From Dryas octopetala (taxonomy: Eukaryota; Streptophyta; Magnoliopsida; Rosales; Rosaceae): 64,000 nt of DNA. A program made the position numbers and the translations under genes. Below are positions 1 through 9,803 of the stretch, piece by piece (the stretch's first letter is position 1; every line of letters starts with the position of its first letter). The notes below the pieces were generated by a model. It made no database searches, was not told where the DNA came from, and worked only from the letters and a program-made list of their open reading frames with translations. The stretch spans positions 19,012,621 through 19,076,620 of the forward strand of contig OY992840.1 in assembly GCA_963921425.1 (NCBI GenBank), read 5' to 3'.

Positions 1-80
1 AAACGCAGCAAACACGAAACCTCCGAAGCAATTCAACAAGCAAAAAGAACAATAAGAAAAAGAGAGCATTTCATTTTTAC

Positions 81-432
81 CTTTAACTTTGTTGCAGAAA
101 GGGCAGGCTTCGTACTGGTAAAGCACGACGTCCTTTAAAACAAGCTCAGGCGGAGGCAGCTCTTTGGCATAGACCTCCTGAGTGAGTGAGGTGGCGACAG
201 CAACCGAAGCCAGAGTTCCGGCGACTCCGAAAGCCAGATTCCGACCCAGTCCACCGGTAAAATATTCGAACCACCGACGGCGACCTTGAGAACTGATGGT
301 GGTGGTGCCGTACAGAGCCACCTGGAGAAGGCCATGGCTGGCGGAGGCTGAAGTGGCAGTGGAGCCGCCGTGTGCGGCGGCGAGGGATCGGGAGAGGACG
401 GGGAATGAGGCGAGAGTCGAAGCCCTTCTCAT
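81..432 (-). CDS. Prostaglandin E synthase 2-like (GST/glutaredoxin-fold) protein, first exon only
   Basis: The first exon starts at the ATG at 432-430 and ends at a GT donor read on the minus strand at 80-79; the rest of the gene lies beyond the left edge. The translation has an Arg/Ser/Ala-rich N-terminus like an organelle presequence, then a short hydrophobic stretch (GVAGTLASVAVATSL). It then reads into YQYEACPFCNKVK, the CPFC redox-type motif of membrane-associated prostaglandin E synthase 2 and related glutaredoxin/GST-fold proteins. In that family the N-terminal glutaredoxin-like domain binds glutathione and is followed by a GST C-terminal domain. The plant role is not well defined. 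Bases 1-80 are the start of intron 1. Confidence 0.8.
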
Positions 433-999
433 GGCGGAGGTAGCGAGTGGAAGCAGAAGAAGATGATCGATTGGTTTGGAAGAGTCTTCTAGAGAAGGGT
501 TTAAGTCGGTTTTAAGATCCAACTGTTCGGGGTTTATGAGATTTGTTGTGGTGATCCCATCACGCGCGGTGTTTAATCTACGATCCTAAGTATTATTTCT
601 CTTTTCTTTTTCTCTTTTTTTCTCGTTTAGGAAATAACTCGAACAACCTTCAGCAGCCTTTTTTTTATTTTTATCTAAAATTGAGGCGCGTAAGTATTTA
701 TAATTATTTTTCTGAATTTTACAGGTTTGCCTTTTGATCGTATATTGATTTTCTAATATGATTGTCGAATATAATTGATTATTGATCATTTGGAGGAAAT
801 AATGATTTTAAATCTTATAAACAACAATTGATTAATACTAAGTATATATTATTGATTAATCGTAATTGTTAATGTAAGAGTTAATTAACGGTGGATCAAT
901 GTGCATCGTGTAAGAGTTAATTGACCTATGAAGCTACTTTGGTTCTATTAAATTTCTACGATCACTCTTTTTTTTTCCTTTGCATTTGTGTTTGACTAT
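433..999. other. Intergenic/promoter region upstream of the PGES2-like gene
   Basis: AT-rich sequence between the PGES2-like start codon and the LTR element. Short open frames here are low complexity and resemble nothing I know. The last five bases (995-999, ACTAT) are one copy of the target-site duplication of the adjacent LTR element. Confidence 0.6.
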
Positions 1000-1634
1000 T
1001 GTTGATGCTCAAAAATGGTAGAGCAGTCAACGTCGAGTCGAACCACGTAGGCCCGTTGACCCACCACTGAGTGGATGACACGTCGAAGTGGGGCATGAAC
1101 GAGTAGCTGGGTCCGACTGGTGAGTAATGAGAGAGAATGATATCCAAAGCACCCTGCGCAAGCACACAAAAGTGAGCGGGAAGGACACCGGTGTGGTGCC
1201 GGCCAAAGCTCCTCCGACGCTCAAGTCAGTGTTCAGAGAGATCTGAGAGCAGAGTAAGTGAATAGTATAATAATGATTTCAGTTGTCCTTTTGTGACAAG
1301 AAGGTACCTCTTTTATAGTACCTTTAGAAGAGTGCCAACCAATCCGGTGATGACACGTGTCCCTTGTGATGACTTGCACTGCAGGAGCGCCACGTGTCAC
1401 CGGTCTCGAGGATCCGAGTGAGTTGACACGGGTCGGGGCCTAGGAGGCTGGAGCTTAGGAGGCCGGAGCCTATGGGGCCGGAGCTTAGGAGGCCGGAGCC
1501 TATGGGGCCGGAGCCTAGTAGATCATGGGCTAGGAGCCCAGGAAGGGCTTAGTCTTTTGGGTCTAGGCCCAAACCGCATGGTGTTAGGCCTTGTGTGACT
1601 TGTCGTTATGCCCAGACGATTAATCATATGAACA
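1000..1634 (-). repeat. 3' LTR
   Basis: A 635-bp direct repeat of 8559-9193. Read on the minus strand it begins TGTTCATATG and ends GCATCAACA. It carries a TATAAAA motif on the minus strand near 1312-1318. Around 1438-1520 is a short imperfect tandem array of GAGCTTAGGAGGCCGG / GAGCCTATGGGGCCGG units that is shared with the other LTR. Confidence 0.95.
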
Positions 1635-1656
1635 GAAGTCCCCCAAGTTTCCGAGC
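1635..1656 (-). other. Polypurine tract
   Basis: Directly before the 3' LTR the minus strand reads AAACTTGGGGGACTTC. A near copy lies about 120 bp further inside the element (1755-1767), so the tract and its surroundings are duplicated. Confidence 0.6.
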
Positions 1657-1899
1657 AAAAGATACTTCTTGGTTGGGAACTTTGTACACAAAAGAGTACG
1701 TTCGAGCAGAACGACAAGTAACCACACACTTGTTCCTGCGTAAGCTACTGTCTAGAAGTCCCCCAAGTTCCTTAGCAAGAAAAGCTGTACTGTAGGAAAG
1801 CTTGGGGGTTACATACGTCGCTTTTTTTTTTTTTTTTTTGAATCGCTGATCACCCTGTATTCCGAGCAGTAGACGCTTCGCAAAAAACCCAGTGAACCC

Positions 1900-2640
1900 C
1901 GTTCAATGTACTGGTGGGATGTTGCCCTCCACGTGAACTGCAAGGAGCGGAAAAAAGAAAAAACAGAGGAAGAGGAGGGAGGGCTCGGCTCGGATTGCTG
2001 CTGGTGCGCAGTGCTCGGGTCGGAGGGAAGAGGGTCGGGCGGAGGAGCTCGGGTCGGAAGGAAGGGCTCGGGCCGGAGTGCTTGTGCGCGGGTCGGATTG
2101 CAGCTGAGGTTGGCGGCGGCTCGGAAGGCAACCGAAAGAGAGAGGGCGAGCTCGGGTCAGTTGGGCTCGGGCCGGAGGAGTGCTGCACAGGCCGGATCCG
2201 GCTCGGGTTTGGTTCTGCAGTGCTCGGGTCGGAGTGCGGCGCGTGCGGGTTGTGTGCGTGGGTCGACGCAGTGGGCGGCGCGGCTGCGAGGCTTCGGATC
2301 GCGCAGGCTCGGATCGCGCAGTGGGCGGTGCTCGGCTCGGGTGTTCTGTCGCGGCTCGGGGTGTTGAGCTCAGGCCGGATCCGAGCGCGGGCTCGGGTGG
2401 GCGGAAGTGCAGGTGTGCTCGGGCTGTTTTTCGCGTTGGGCTCGGGTCTGCAGGGGCTGCAAGGCGCGGTGCAGGGGGCTGCTCGGCTCGGAGCAGTTGG
2501 TGGGCGCGGGCGGGCGGAAGAGCAGAGGGCTCGGGCTCGGGCTCTGTCGCGGCTCGGGGTGCTGCACGGGCCGGAGGAGTTAGGCTGCGCGGAGGTTGGC
2601 TGAGTGGGCTCGGGCAGCACTGATTCTCACACTTTGAGGT
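1900..2640 (+). other. GC-rich leader region upstream of the antisense gene
   Basis: About 740 bp with strong G-over-C bias on the plus strand, built from irregular reiterations of GCTCGGGTCGGA / GCTCGGGCCGGA. Long open frames run through it on both strands, but their composition (Arg/Gly or Pro/Ser/Ala-rich) shows they follow from the repeats and are not proteins. The region ends at a donor-like TTTGAG|GTATGT near 2637. It may be the promoter and 5' leader of the antisense gene; that is inference. Confidence 0.45.
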
Positions 2641-3120
2641 ATGTAATTCAAATAAAAATTTTCCTACCCACTTTGATATATTGATTGTGTCTTTGAAAAT
2701 TGAGAACTTTGAGAAGTTGTGGTCGTCCAGTCTGAGGCGGACCTTGGAATTCTGTTTGTAAATTTTGTGGATAATGTGAGTAGGGGCAGGTGGAGGTGCA
2801 AGTGGGTATGAGCCTTGCCAATCACTGGGTAGGCAACATGCCTTCATTTTTGGACCTTGTAATTTATTGGGTGTTGTGGTTTGTGGCTAGGTACGGAGGA
2901 GACAAGATAAGTGGGTCGGAACCCGTCTGAGCCGTTGGAGCCGCGCAATACAGGTAAAGGCTTGTGTCTTTATTGCTTGTCTGCTTGAATTGATATTGTG
3001 AATACTGGCTTTGATAAATGATTGGTGGCTGAGCATGTGAAAAGGTGATAGGGTGAATGGTCCCAAATTGGGGGTAGAAGAGCACATATAGGGGGGGTGG
3101 GAAACCGGTATTGATCTGAT

Positions 3121-5318
3121 ATGTCCATGGTGTTGTCTTGGATGGGCAGGTGTGCTGAGGTCGGACATTTCATGGCTTCCTCAGATGAGAACAGTTCTAC
3201 AGATGAGGGAGAGTCTGATCGGGCGTCCACAAGTGATGGGACGCCGATGAGGCCCAAGATGCCCCGACCCCGGATGGGGTGTGGAAATATGGGGGTGGGC
3301 AAAGTGCTCAAGACCGTCCAGGAGATCTTGTCCATGGTGATGGGAAGTGAGGGAAAAGGCTCTGGTAGTGAGGACAGCAATGATGGAGAGACGCCCACCA
3401 GTTGTGGTGATGTGGGTAGGCGCATTGTACCTAAGACATACTGGTCCGTGGATGGGTTGTGTGAGAACAGGATGACGGAGGAGGACCTTGAAAAATTGAG
3501 GGTGAAGTTCCACATTCCCGATTATATCCATCTGAGCCTCCCGGGAGAGGGTGATGTCTTGAGTGGCCCGCCGGAGGGGCATATTTTGTGTTTTGCCAAG
3601 AGTTTCCACCATGGGTTTAGGCTTTCTCTCCACCCCTATTTCCAGTATATGTTGAGGAAGTTAGGGATTGCACCAGCTCAGCTGACGCCTAATAGTTGGA
3701 GAACATTAATTGGGCTGTATGTATTGTTCCGAGATGAGGGGTATGATGCCCCGAATATGGCTCAATTCTCAAACTTGTTTGAGATTAAGTCGAGCCCCCA
3801 ATTGCGAGGGTGGATGTACTGCTCGCAGTTGGCAAACGGGCAGTTCACGGATGGTACGACTCGCTAAATACAGGTGGGCCACCCGGACGCTCATAAGGAA
3901 TGGAAGAAAAAATGGTTTTTCGCGAGTGGAGCCTGGGAATTCGGCCGGAGTGATAGGATGACCACGTATAGAGTGCCGACGAATTTCCACATAATAGGTT
4001 GCCTGGCTGAGCCGATGCATTGGTCTATGTACACTTGGATTATTAGCTGATGTTATTCTTGTACTAATAGTAGTCTTTTGTTGTTTGATTTTGCAGGGGG
4101 TGAGTGGGAGAGACTTCCATTGTCGGAGGGTAGCGCGGAAGAGGTGCGAAGAGTGCTTAGCCGACCTGCTCGAAAGTTGAGCGCTGCCTACCTCTTGTCT
4201 CCTGAAAAGTTGGCCAAGTACGGCTTCGGAGTCCCAGGTGAGCTTCTGTACTTCCCCTCTTGGAGTATTAGTTGATGAGATAATAATTTGTGCTCATTGA
4301 ATTTTTTTTTTTTGTTGTCTTTCAGTGAAAATGGCCAATACGAAGAAAACAAGTAGACCAGTTGGTCATGCCCCGCCCGCTCAGAGGAGGATGATGATGG
4401 GGGCGCTGTTGGCCGGGGGTGGCTCGTCCCAAGGAAATGCAAGTAGAGGTGCAACGATGCCCGGGGGTATGAGGCATAGTGGGTCTACCAACACCCAGGT
4501 TCCGAAGGCGGCTTCTCCCGGGAGGAAAAGGAAGACGGGGTTAGATGCGGCCGAGCCCGGGAGAGAGGGCAAGAGGACAGCCACAGCCACTGCGTCTGAT
4601 CCAATGCCAGAGGAGGATCGTCTGGCACAGCAGGCAGTGACAGACTTTGGAGGATCCCTGAAGAAGGGGAAGGATGACCGGGTGATTGGCGATGAGGTGG
4701 AGCCACTATCCGTCTTGCAGCGGGCCTTCTCCGAGCAGTCCCAGGTAAGGGAAAGTGGTATATGTTGATGAGATGTCTAAAGTTTAAACTTTATAGCTTG
4801 TGATAACACTTTCGTGGCATTCGACCTGGCAGACATTGTTCTTCACTTATCAGGCACATGTTAGTGTCCTGGCCACTGTGGAGAAGATGAAGGACGAGAT
4901 GTCGAGCTTCGTGGTGTGGAAGGACAGAGCGCTCTCAGCCGAGGAGAAGGTCGGTACCCTGGTTGCCCAGAACCAGGCGTTGCAGGCCGAGCTGCTGCAG
5001 GCCAGGAAGGAGGCAGACCAGGCTAGGCAGGAGTTGGAGCAGAGCGGGCAGGAGCTGAGCCAAGCCAAGCAAGAGGTGGACCAGGCTAGGCAGGAGTTGG
5101 ACAATGAGTACAACAGCGGCTATGCCATGGGCTTTGGCGATTGCAAATTGGAGCTCGAGGAGATGTGCCCTGACTTTGACTGGGACCGCGTGTGTGGTCT
5201 GCTAGGGGCTGGCAACGAAGTGCCTGGCAACGTCCCGGAGGAAGGTGCCCAGGAGGTAGAGCATGAGGACAGAGCATCCCCAGTTGGAGAGCGTGATATG
5301 GGAGAGGATCCCAAATAG
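3121..5318 (+). pseudogene. Antisense extra gene of the LTR element, 'putative gypsy type transposon' domain plus coiled coil
   Basis: This gene runs opposite to gag. The first segment (3121-3867) has an acidic Ser-rich start and then a domain with PGEGD, HGFRLSLHPYF, the APAQLTPNSWR region and LYVLFRDEG. This matches my memory of Pfam Transposase_28 (PF04195), found in plant Ty3/gypsy Tat-lineage elements. A low-complexity basic linker follows near 4325-4740. A strongly heptad-like Gln/Glu/Ala-rich coiled coil lies near 4860-5110 (QARQELEQSGQELSQAKQE). Short AT-rich spacers with GT/AG ends separate the segments, so it may have been spliced, as antisense ORFs in related elements can be. It appears interrupted in one or two places. 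Its function in the element is unknown. Confidence 0.7.
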
Positions 5319-5514
5319 GCATCTGTTGCACTTATGGCCCGGGGGCAGGGGTGGGCGGACCATTACCCTATTTTGGTTTGAGTTGTATGGTCGGGTCGGA
5401 TGTGGCCCGTGCCAACTTGCAAACTCTTTTGATTATTAAGTTTTGTACTTATTGTTATTTGGATGAGTTGGAGGGTGTCCGACCCGTTATGAGGTAGGAT
5501 GCCCTTCTTTTGAA

Positions 5515-5680
5515 TACATGGTATTGCAGAATTTTATCGAATGCATGGTACTTAGTTTCCCTTGGATGCATGAAATTGATTTTCCCGTGAACGCATGGTA
5601 CTTAATTTCCCTTGAATGCATTTGCCATAGCCGCGCCCTGAATGCATGGTACTTGGCTTCCCTTGAATGCATGAGGCGGA
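5515..5680. repeat. Imperfect tandem repeat downstream of the antisense gene
   Basis: Several copies of GAATGCATGGTACTT followed by AATTTCCCTT-type spacers lie between the antisense gene and the protease segment. No coding signal is apparent. Confidence 0.6.
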
Positions 5681-5936
5681 TATGGGCAGGGTCGGATGTC
5701 TGATTGCCATGGGGTCTATACAGCCAATTAACACTTTGAATAAAAATGAAGAAAAACGTGTCCGTGGTAGGACTTGTATTTATTGAAAGTGATAACATAG
5801 ATAAAATTGAAAAAAGTCCCCGGGGGGTACAACATTTGTCTACTTGTAAAAGTAGCGGAGGTGCTCGGTGTGCCAAGAGTGGCCGAGTTCCTTGCCAGTT
5901 GTGGCGCGGAGCCTGTATGTGCCTGGACGGACGACC

Positions 5937-8406
5937 TCAATGATTTTGTAGGGCGTCTGGGGTAGGGCAGGTGTTGGAGACACAAACAGCCATAGAGGGC
6001 TTGACCTCTTTTTTTCTCTTGACTGAAGTCATATAGCAGGACCTGGCTGATACTTGATTGCCTTTGACCACCCCCGTTCCACATGGGGTCGGGAACTTGA
6101 TCAAAAGCAAGTGAGTGGAGATCATAACCCTCAATTGGTTAAGGGCCGGTCGTCCTAAGATGACGTTGTAAGCTGTGGGGCAGTCGACCACCAAAAACTG
6201 AGTAGTTGTGGTAGCGGACGAAGGATACCTCCCGAGGGTGAGGGGAAGGTAGATCCCACCAAGAGGGGTGACCATGTCGCCCGAAAAGCTGAGCAAAGGA
6301 GCGACCGACCGGTCAAGCCTCTCCTGGTCGATTCCAAGAGCGGTGAAGGCTGGAGCGAAGAGGATGTTGACGGAGCTACCACAGTCGACAAGGATCCGAG
6401 CCACATCAAAATTAGCTATGGTGGCTTCGATGCAAGGGGTCATCGTGTGGGAAGATCAAATCACGTTCCTCTTCCTCAGCAAAGGAAATGGGCGACCACC
6501 CGAGCTTAGGAGTCTTTTTGCTACGGTGGAAGTCTACAGCCATAACGCCGGAGCATGGTTGAGCACTTCGGGCGTATTCCTTCCTAGCTCTGTTGGAGTT
6601 GCCCGCGAGGGTCGGGCCCCCACAGATGGTATTGACCCGCCCCCGGCGTTGTCCGTCGGTCTTGGCCTTCTCGGTGGCCTCCTTGTCTATAAAACCATCC
6701 AACTTTCCTTCCTGTACCAAAGTTTCTATTGCCTCCTTAAAAGCTCTGCATGCTTCGGTGTCATGGCCATGGTCGTCATGGTAAAGGCAAAAGAAATTCT
6801 TGTTAGCCCGGTATCGTGTTTGTGGTGGGCGGGGTGGGAGCTTAGGAAGTATGTCCTTGATCTGGGGATACAACTCTGTATAAGTAACAGTGAGAATTGT
6901 ATAGACTTTGAACCTGGAGGCATAGGATGTCTGATAGGTTTCCTCCCTTCGTTGTCCTCCACCTTTACCATCATCAAATTGTTTCTTGGTGAACTTCTTG
7001 AACTTTTTCCCGGACCCCCCATGCTGGTTACCCGAGTAGGGCTTGGGCTGGGGTGGCACTATGATGGCCTGGTCGGTACTTGGGCGATCCATGGTAGGCG
7101 GCTTCTTCCCATATGTTTTGAATTCAGCCGTGGCATAGGCAATGGCCTCGTGCATGAGTTCCTTGTAGGTGTGCGGATTGCGGCGGTTGATTTCAAACAG
7201 GAAGTCCCCCTCTAGGAGACCACCCTTGAAAGCAGCGAAGGCTACCTTCTCATCACAATCGCGACACCGAGATCGTTATAGCTGAAATCGAGTGATGTAT
7301 TCCCGGAGGGATTCCCTGCTGCCCTGGCGGACCCGCGTCAGGTCATCCGTGGTGTAAATTCTATCGGTTTGGATGATATACTGGCCCAGGAAGAGCTCTC
7401 GGAGCTCGCTGAAACAATCAACTGAGCCTGGAGGAAGTTGGTAGAACCAGTTCCTTGCACTGCCAGAGAGGGTAGAAGGGAAGATTCGACACTTGGTAAC
7501 GTCATCAGCACCTTTGGACTCCAGGGCTGACCTGAAACTCATAAGGTGGTCATATGGGTCTTCCTTCCCTGTGTACGGAGTTATCTTGGGAGGTCGGACG
7601 TCGCCAACCGGGGGAGTAGACAGGATGCGAGCTGTGAAAGGTCCAGGTAGCTCCCTTATTTCCAAAGATGGGTGCCCACCACGACTTCCCCCCTCCACTC
7701 TCCTCAGGCGTTCGCTGATGTCCATGAGGAGTTGTTGGAGTTGGTCTGGTGGAAGGGATCCGCTGTTACCGGAGTCAGCGACTTGCTCACTTGTGAAAGT
7801 ATCATCTTCTGCGCGGCGCCCAGCCGAGAAAACCTGCTCTTCTCCCCGTCGTCGCTTGGGACGAGGAGCCTGCTCTTCCTCCAAGTCTTGGGAACGTGGG
7901 TTGGATTCACCCCGGTTCGTCCGCTGCTCTTCTCGCCGAGAGCGGTTGTCGTCGAGCAGATGACGACAGTCCCGATAAATGTGGAACTCTTTAGAGCGGG
8001 TAGGATGCTCGCCAGATCGGGCCCGGCTGACCGGGTGGACAAGTCTCTTTTGGAAACCTGGGGGTGGATGGCTACCTTGCCCTGCATCCAATTGGCGCGG
8101 AACATTTTGGTCCCTTCAGGGGGGGTCCCTCCTCTCACCACTCCGGAGAGTGGTGTGTTCGTCCCTGTCATGGGGGTTCCTCCTTTCACCACTCCGGGGA
8201 GTGGTGTGTTCTTCCCTGTCGCGGAGAAGTCGCTCATACAGCTGTGTTGCACCTTTTTGGAGGTCGAGCTGTTTCTGGGTTCGTTGGAGCTGAGCCTCCA
8301 ATCGCTGGATGTACTCCTCCCGATCAGATTCGGCAGTCTTCTTGCCTCGCTTGTCAACCAGCGGGGTATTGTCGACTTGTTCGAGGATAGGGCCTCCGTC
8401 AGACAT
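5937..8406 (-). pseudogene. gag and protease region of the LTR element (interrupted)
   Basis: Minus-strand open segments show, in order, an N-terminal coiled-coil segment and a charged stretch with a 51-bp tandem duplication (8121-8171, 8172-8222). A Retrotrans_gag core follows (ARNWFYQLPPGS...ELRELF around 7400). Next is a CCHC-like knuckle of the form C-x2-H-x4-H-x4-C near 6770 and a retropepsin-like segment with a VDCGSS active-site motif near 6390. The order gag-protease fits Ty3/gypsy elements. The reading is split over several frames, so I count about three or four breaks. The protease segment is followed by sequence with no polymerase similarity. Confidence 0.8.
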
Positions 8407-8407
8407 T

Positions 8408-8480
8408 GTGAGGGTCGGAAGCTCGGAAGCTAGGAAGCTCGGAAGCTTGGAAGCTCGGAAGCTCGGAAACTAGGAAGCTC
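8408..8480. repeat. Short tandem repeat in the element's leader
   Basis: About seven imperfect copies of a 7-10 bp GGAAGCTC(GGAAGCTA) unit lie between the primer-binding site and the start of the gag region, i.e. in the untranslated leader of the retroelement. Confidence 0.7.
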
Positions 8481-8540
8481 GAAAGGTTTTTGCACCTCAA
8501 CTGAGGGTAGAGAATTCAATGGGGAAAAGTTGTAACTTTC

Positions 8541-8555
8541 CCACAGACGGCGCCA
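8541..8555 (-). other. Primer-binding site (tRNA-Asp type)
   Basis: Three bases inside the 5' LTR the minus strand reads TGGCGCCGTCTGTGG. The first nine bases match the complement of the 3' end of plant tRNA-Asp (TGGCGCCGTTGCC...), a primer used by many plant Ty3/gypsy elements. The match weakens after that. Confidence 0.75.
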
Positions 8556-8558
8556 AAC

Positions 8559-9193
8559 TGTTGATGCTCAAAAATGGTAGAGCAGTCAACGTCGAGTCGA
8601 ACCACGTAGGCCCGTTGACCCACCACTGAGTGGATGACACGTCGAAATGGGGCAGGAACGAGTAGCTGGGTCCGACTGGTGAGTAATGAGAGAGAATGAT
8701 ATCCAAAGCACCCTGCGCAAGCACACAAAAGTGAGCGGGAAGGACACCGGTGTGGTGCCGGCCAAAGCTCCTCCGACGCTCAAGTCAATGTTCAGAGAGA
8801 TCTGAGAGCAGAGTGAGTGAATAGTATAATAATGATTTCAGTTGTCCTTTTGTGACAAGAAGGTACCTCTTTTATAGTACCTTTGGGAGAGTGCCAACCA
8901 ATCCGGTGATGACACGTGTCCCTTGTGATGACTTGCACTGCAGGAGCGCCACGTGTCACCGGTCTCGAGGATCCGAGTGAGTTGACACGGGTCGGGGCCT
9001 AGGAGGCTGGAGCTTAGGAGGCCGGAGCCTATGGGGCCGGAGCTTAGGAGGCAGGAGCCTATGGGGCCGGAGCCTAGTAGATCATGGGCTAGGAGCCCAG
9101 GAAGGGCTTAGTCTTTTGGGTCTAGGCCCAAACCGCATGGTGTTAGGCCTTGTGTGACTTGTCGTTATGCCCAGACGATTAATCATACGAACA
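8559..9193 (-). repeat. 5' LTR
   Basis: A 635-bp copy of 1000-1634. A TATAAAA box on the minus strand at 8870-8876 probably marks the element's promoter. The target-duplication copy ACTAT follows at 9194-9198. Confidence 0.95.
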
Positions 9194-9198
9194 ACTAT

Positions 9199-9803
9199 CA
9201 TTCTCAAATTTCTTGGTTTTCTCTTTAAGGGATGTGACAAAATTTGTTTGATAAAATGCCTTAATGACTCATTTCTTAGGTAAGAATTATGACACTTTTC
9301 ATTACTCCCCAATACAAGTTTTTGAATATGTTACTATGCAAAACATAAGTATTTGAAGAGTTTGAATACTTATTGTGCTTTCGAAGACACTTAATTTGAT
9401 AATATTAACAAGGTAAAATGTAACGTAATGAGTAAAGTCAGTTTGGAGGACCAAATATAATTTTCTATACACTAGGCATGTAACTTATTAAGTCCAATTG
9501 CGACACAAATGAGAATGTATGCTACGAAAAACAAAATTGAACCAAATATATTAATCATGAATATCTTTGTATAAGTCCACAATGAGACGAACCTGGGGAG
9601 TGCATGAATTGTTTTCGATACTTAACCTAGTATACTTGAGTCTTATGTTTTATGGTACAAACCATATAAAAGATTTAAAAATCATTTTTGTATAAATAAT
9701 CTTAAATATTAAATTTTCAGATATGAAATCTAAATATTACTTTGTACTGTTGAATTCAACCTCTAATTACTAATTCTTAGTTGGCCAACAAAAAAAAAAA
9801 AAA
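9199..9803. other. Intergenic AT-rich sequence, no gene seen
   Basis: Spacer between the LTR element and the first MULE-like element, ending in a poly-A run. No open frame of interest and no repeat structure that I can delimit. Confidence 0.6.

Larger units (their letters stand above)
1000..9193 (-). mobile_element. Non-autonomous Ty3/gypsy LTR retrotransposon with antisense extra gene
   Basis: An 8194-bp element bounded by two 635-bp direct repeats (1000-1634, 8559-9193), both with TG...CA ends, and flanked by a perfect 5-bp duplication ACTAT (995-999 and 9194-9198). The primer-binding site beside the right repeat and the polypurine tract beside the left one place it on the minus strand. 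In its own order it holds a 5' LTR, PBS, gag- and protease-like remnants, then a gene on the opposite strand with a 'putative gypsy type transposon' domain, then a PPT and 3' LTR. I see no reverse transcriptase, RNase H or integrase, so it is non-autonomous. The layout resembles Tat-lineage relatives with antisense extra ORFs. By eye the LTRs differ at about 8 of 635 sites (1.3%), about half a million years at 1.3e-8 per site per year. Its coding parts look broken in a few places. Confidence 0.93.

Noticed and set aside
1850-2847. Several open frames of 147-314 codons on both strands
   Set aside because: They overlap in many phases over the GC-rich repeat block and translate to Pro/Ser/Ala or Arg/Gly-rich strings, as expected from composition rather than coding.
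1000-9193. Terminally repeated region as a segmental duplication of host DNA
   Set aside because: TG...CA ends, 5-bp target duplication, primer-binding site, polypurine tract and gag/protease remnants identify LTRs.
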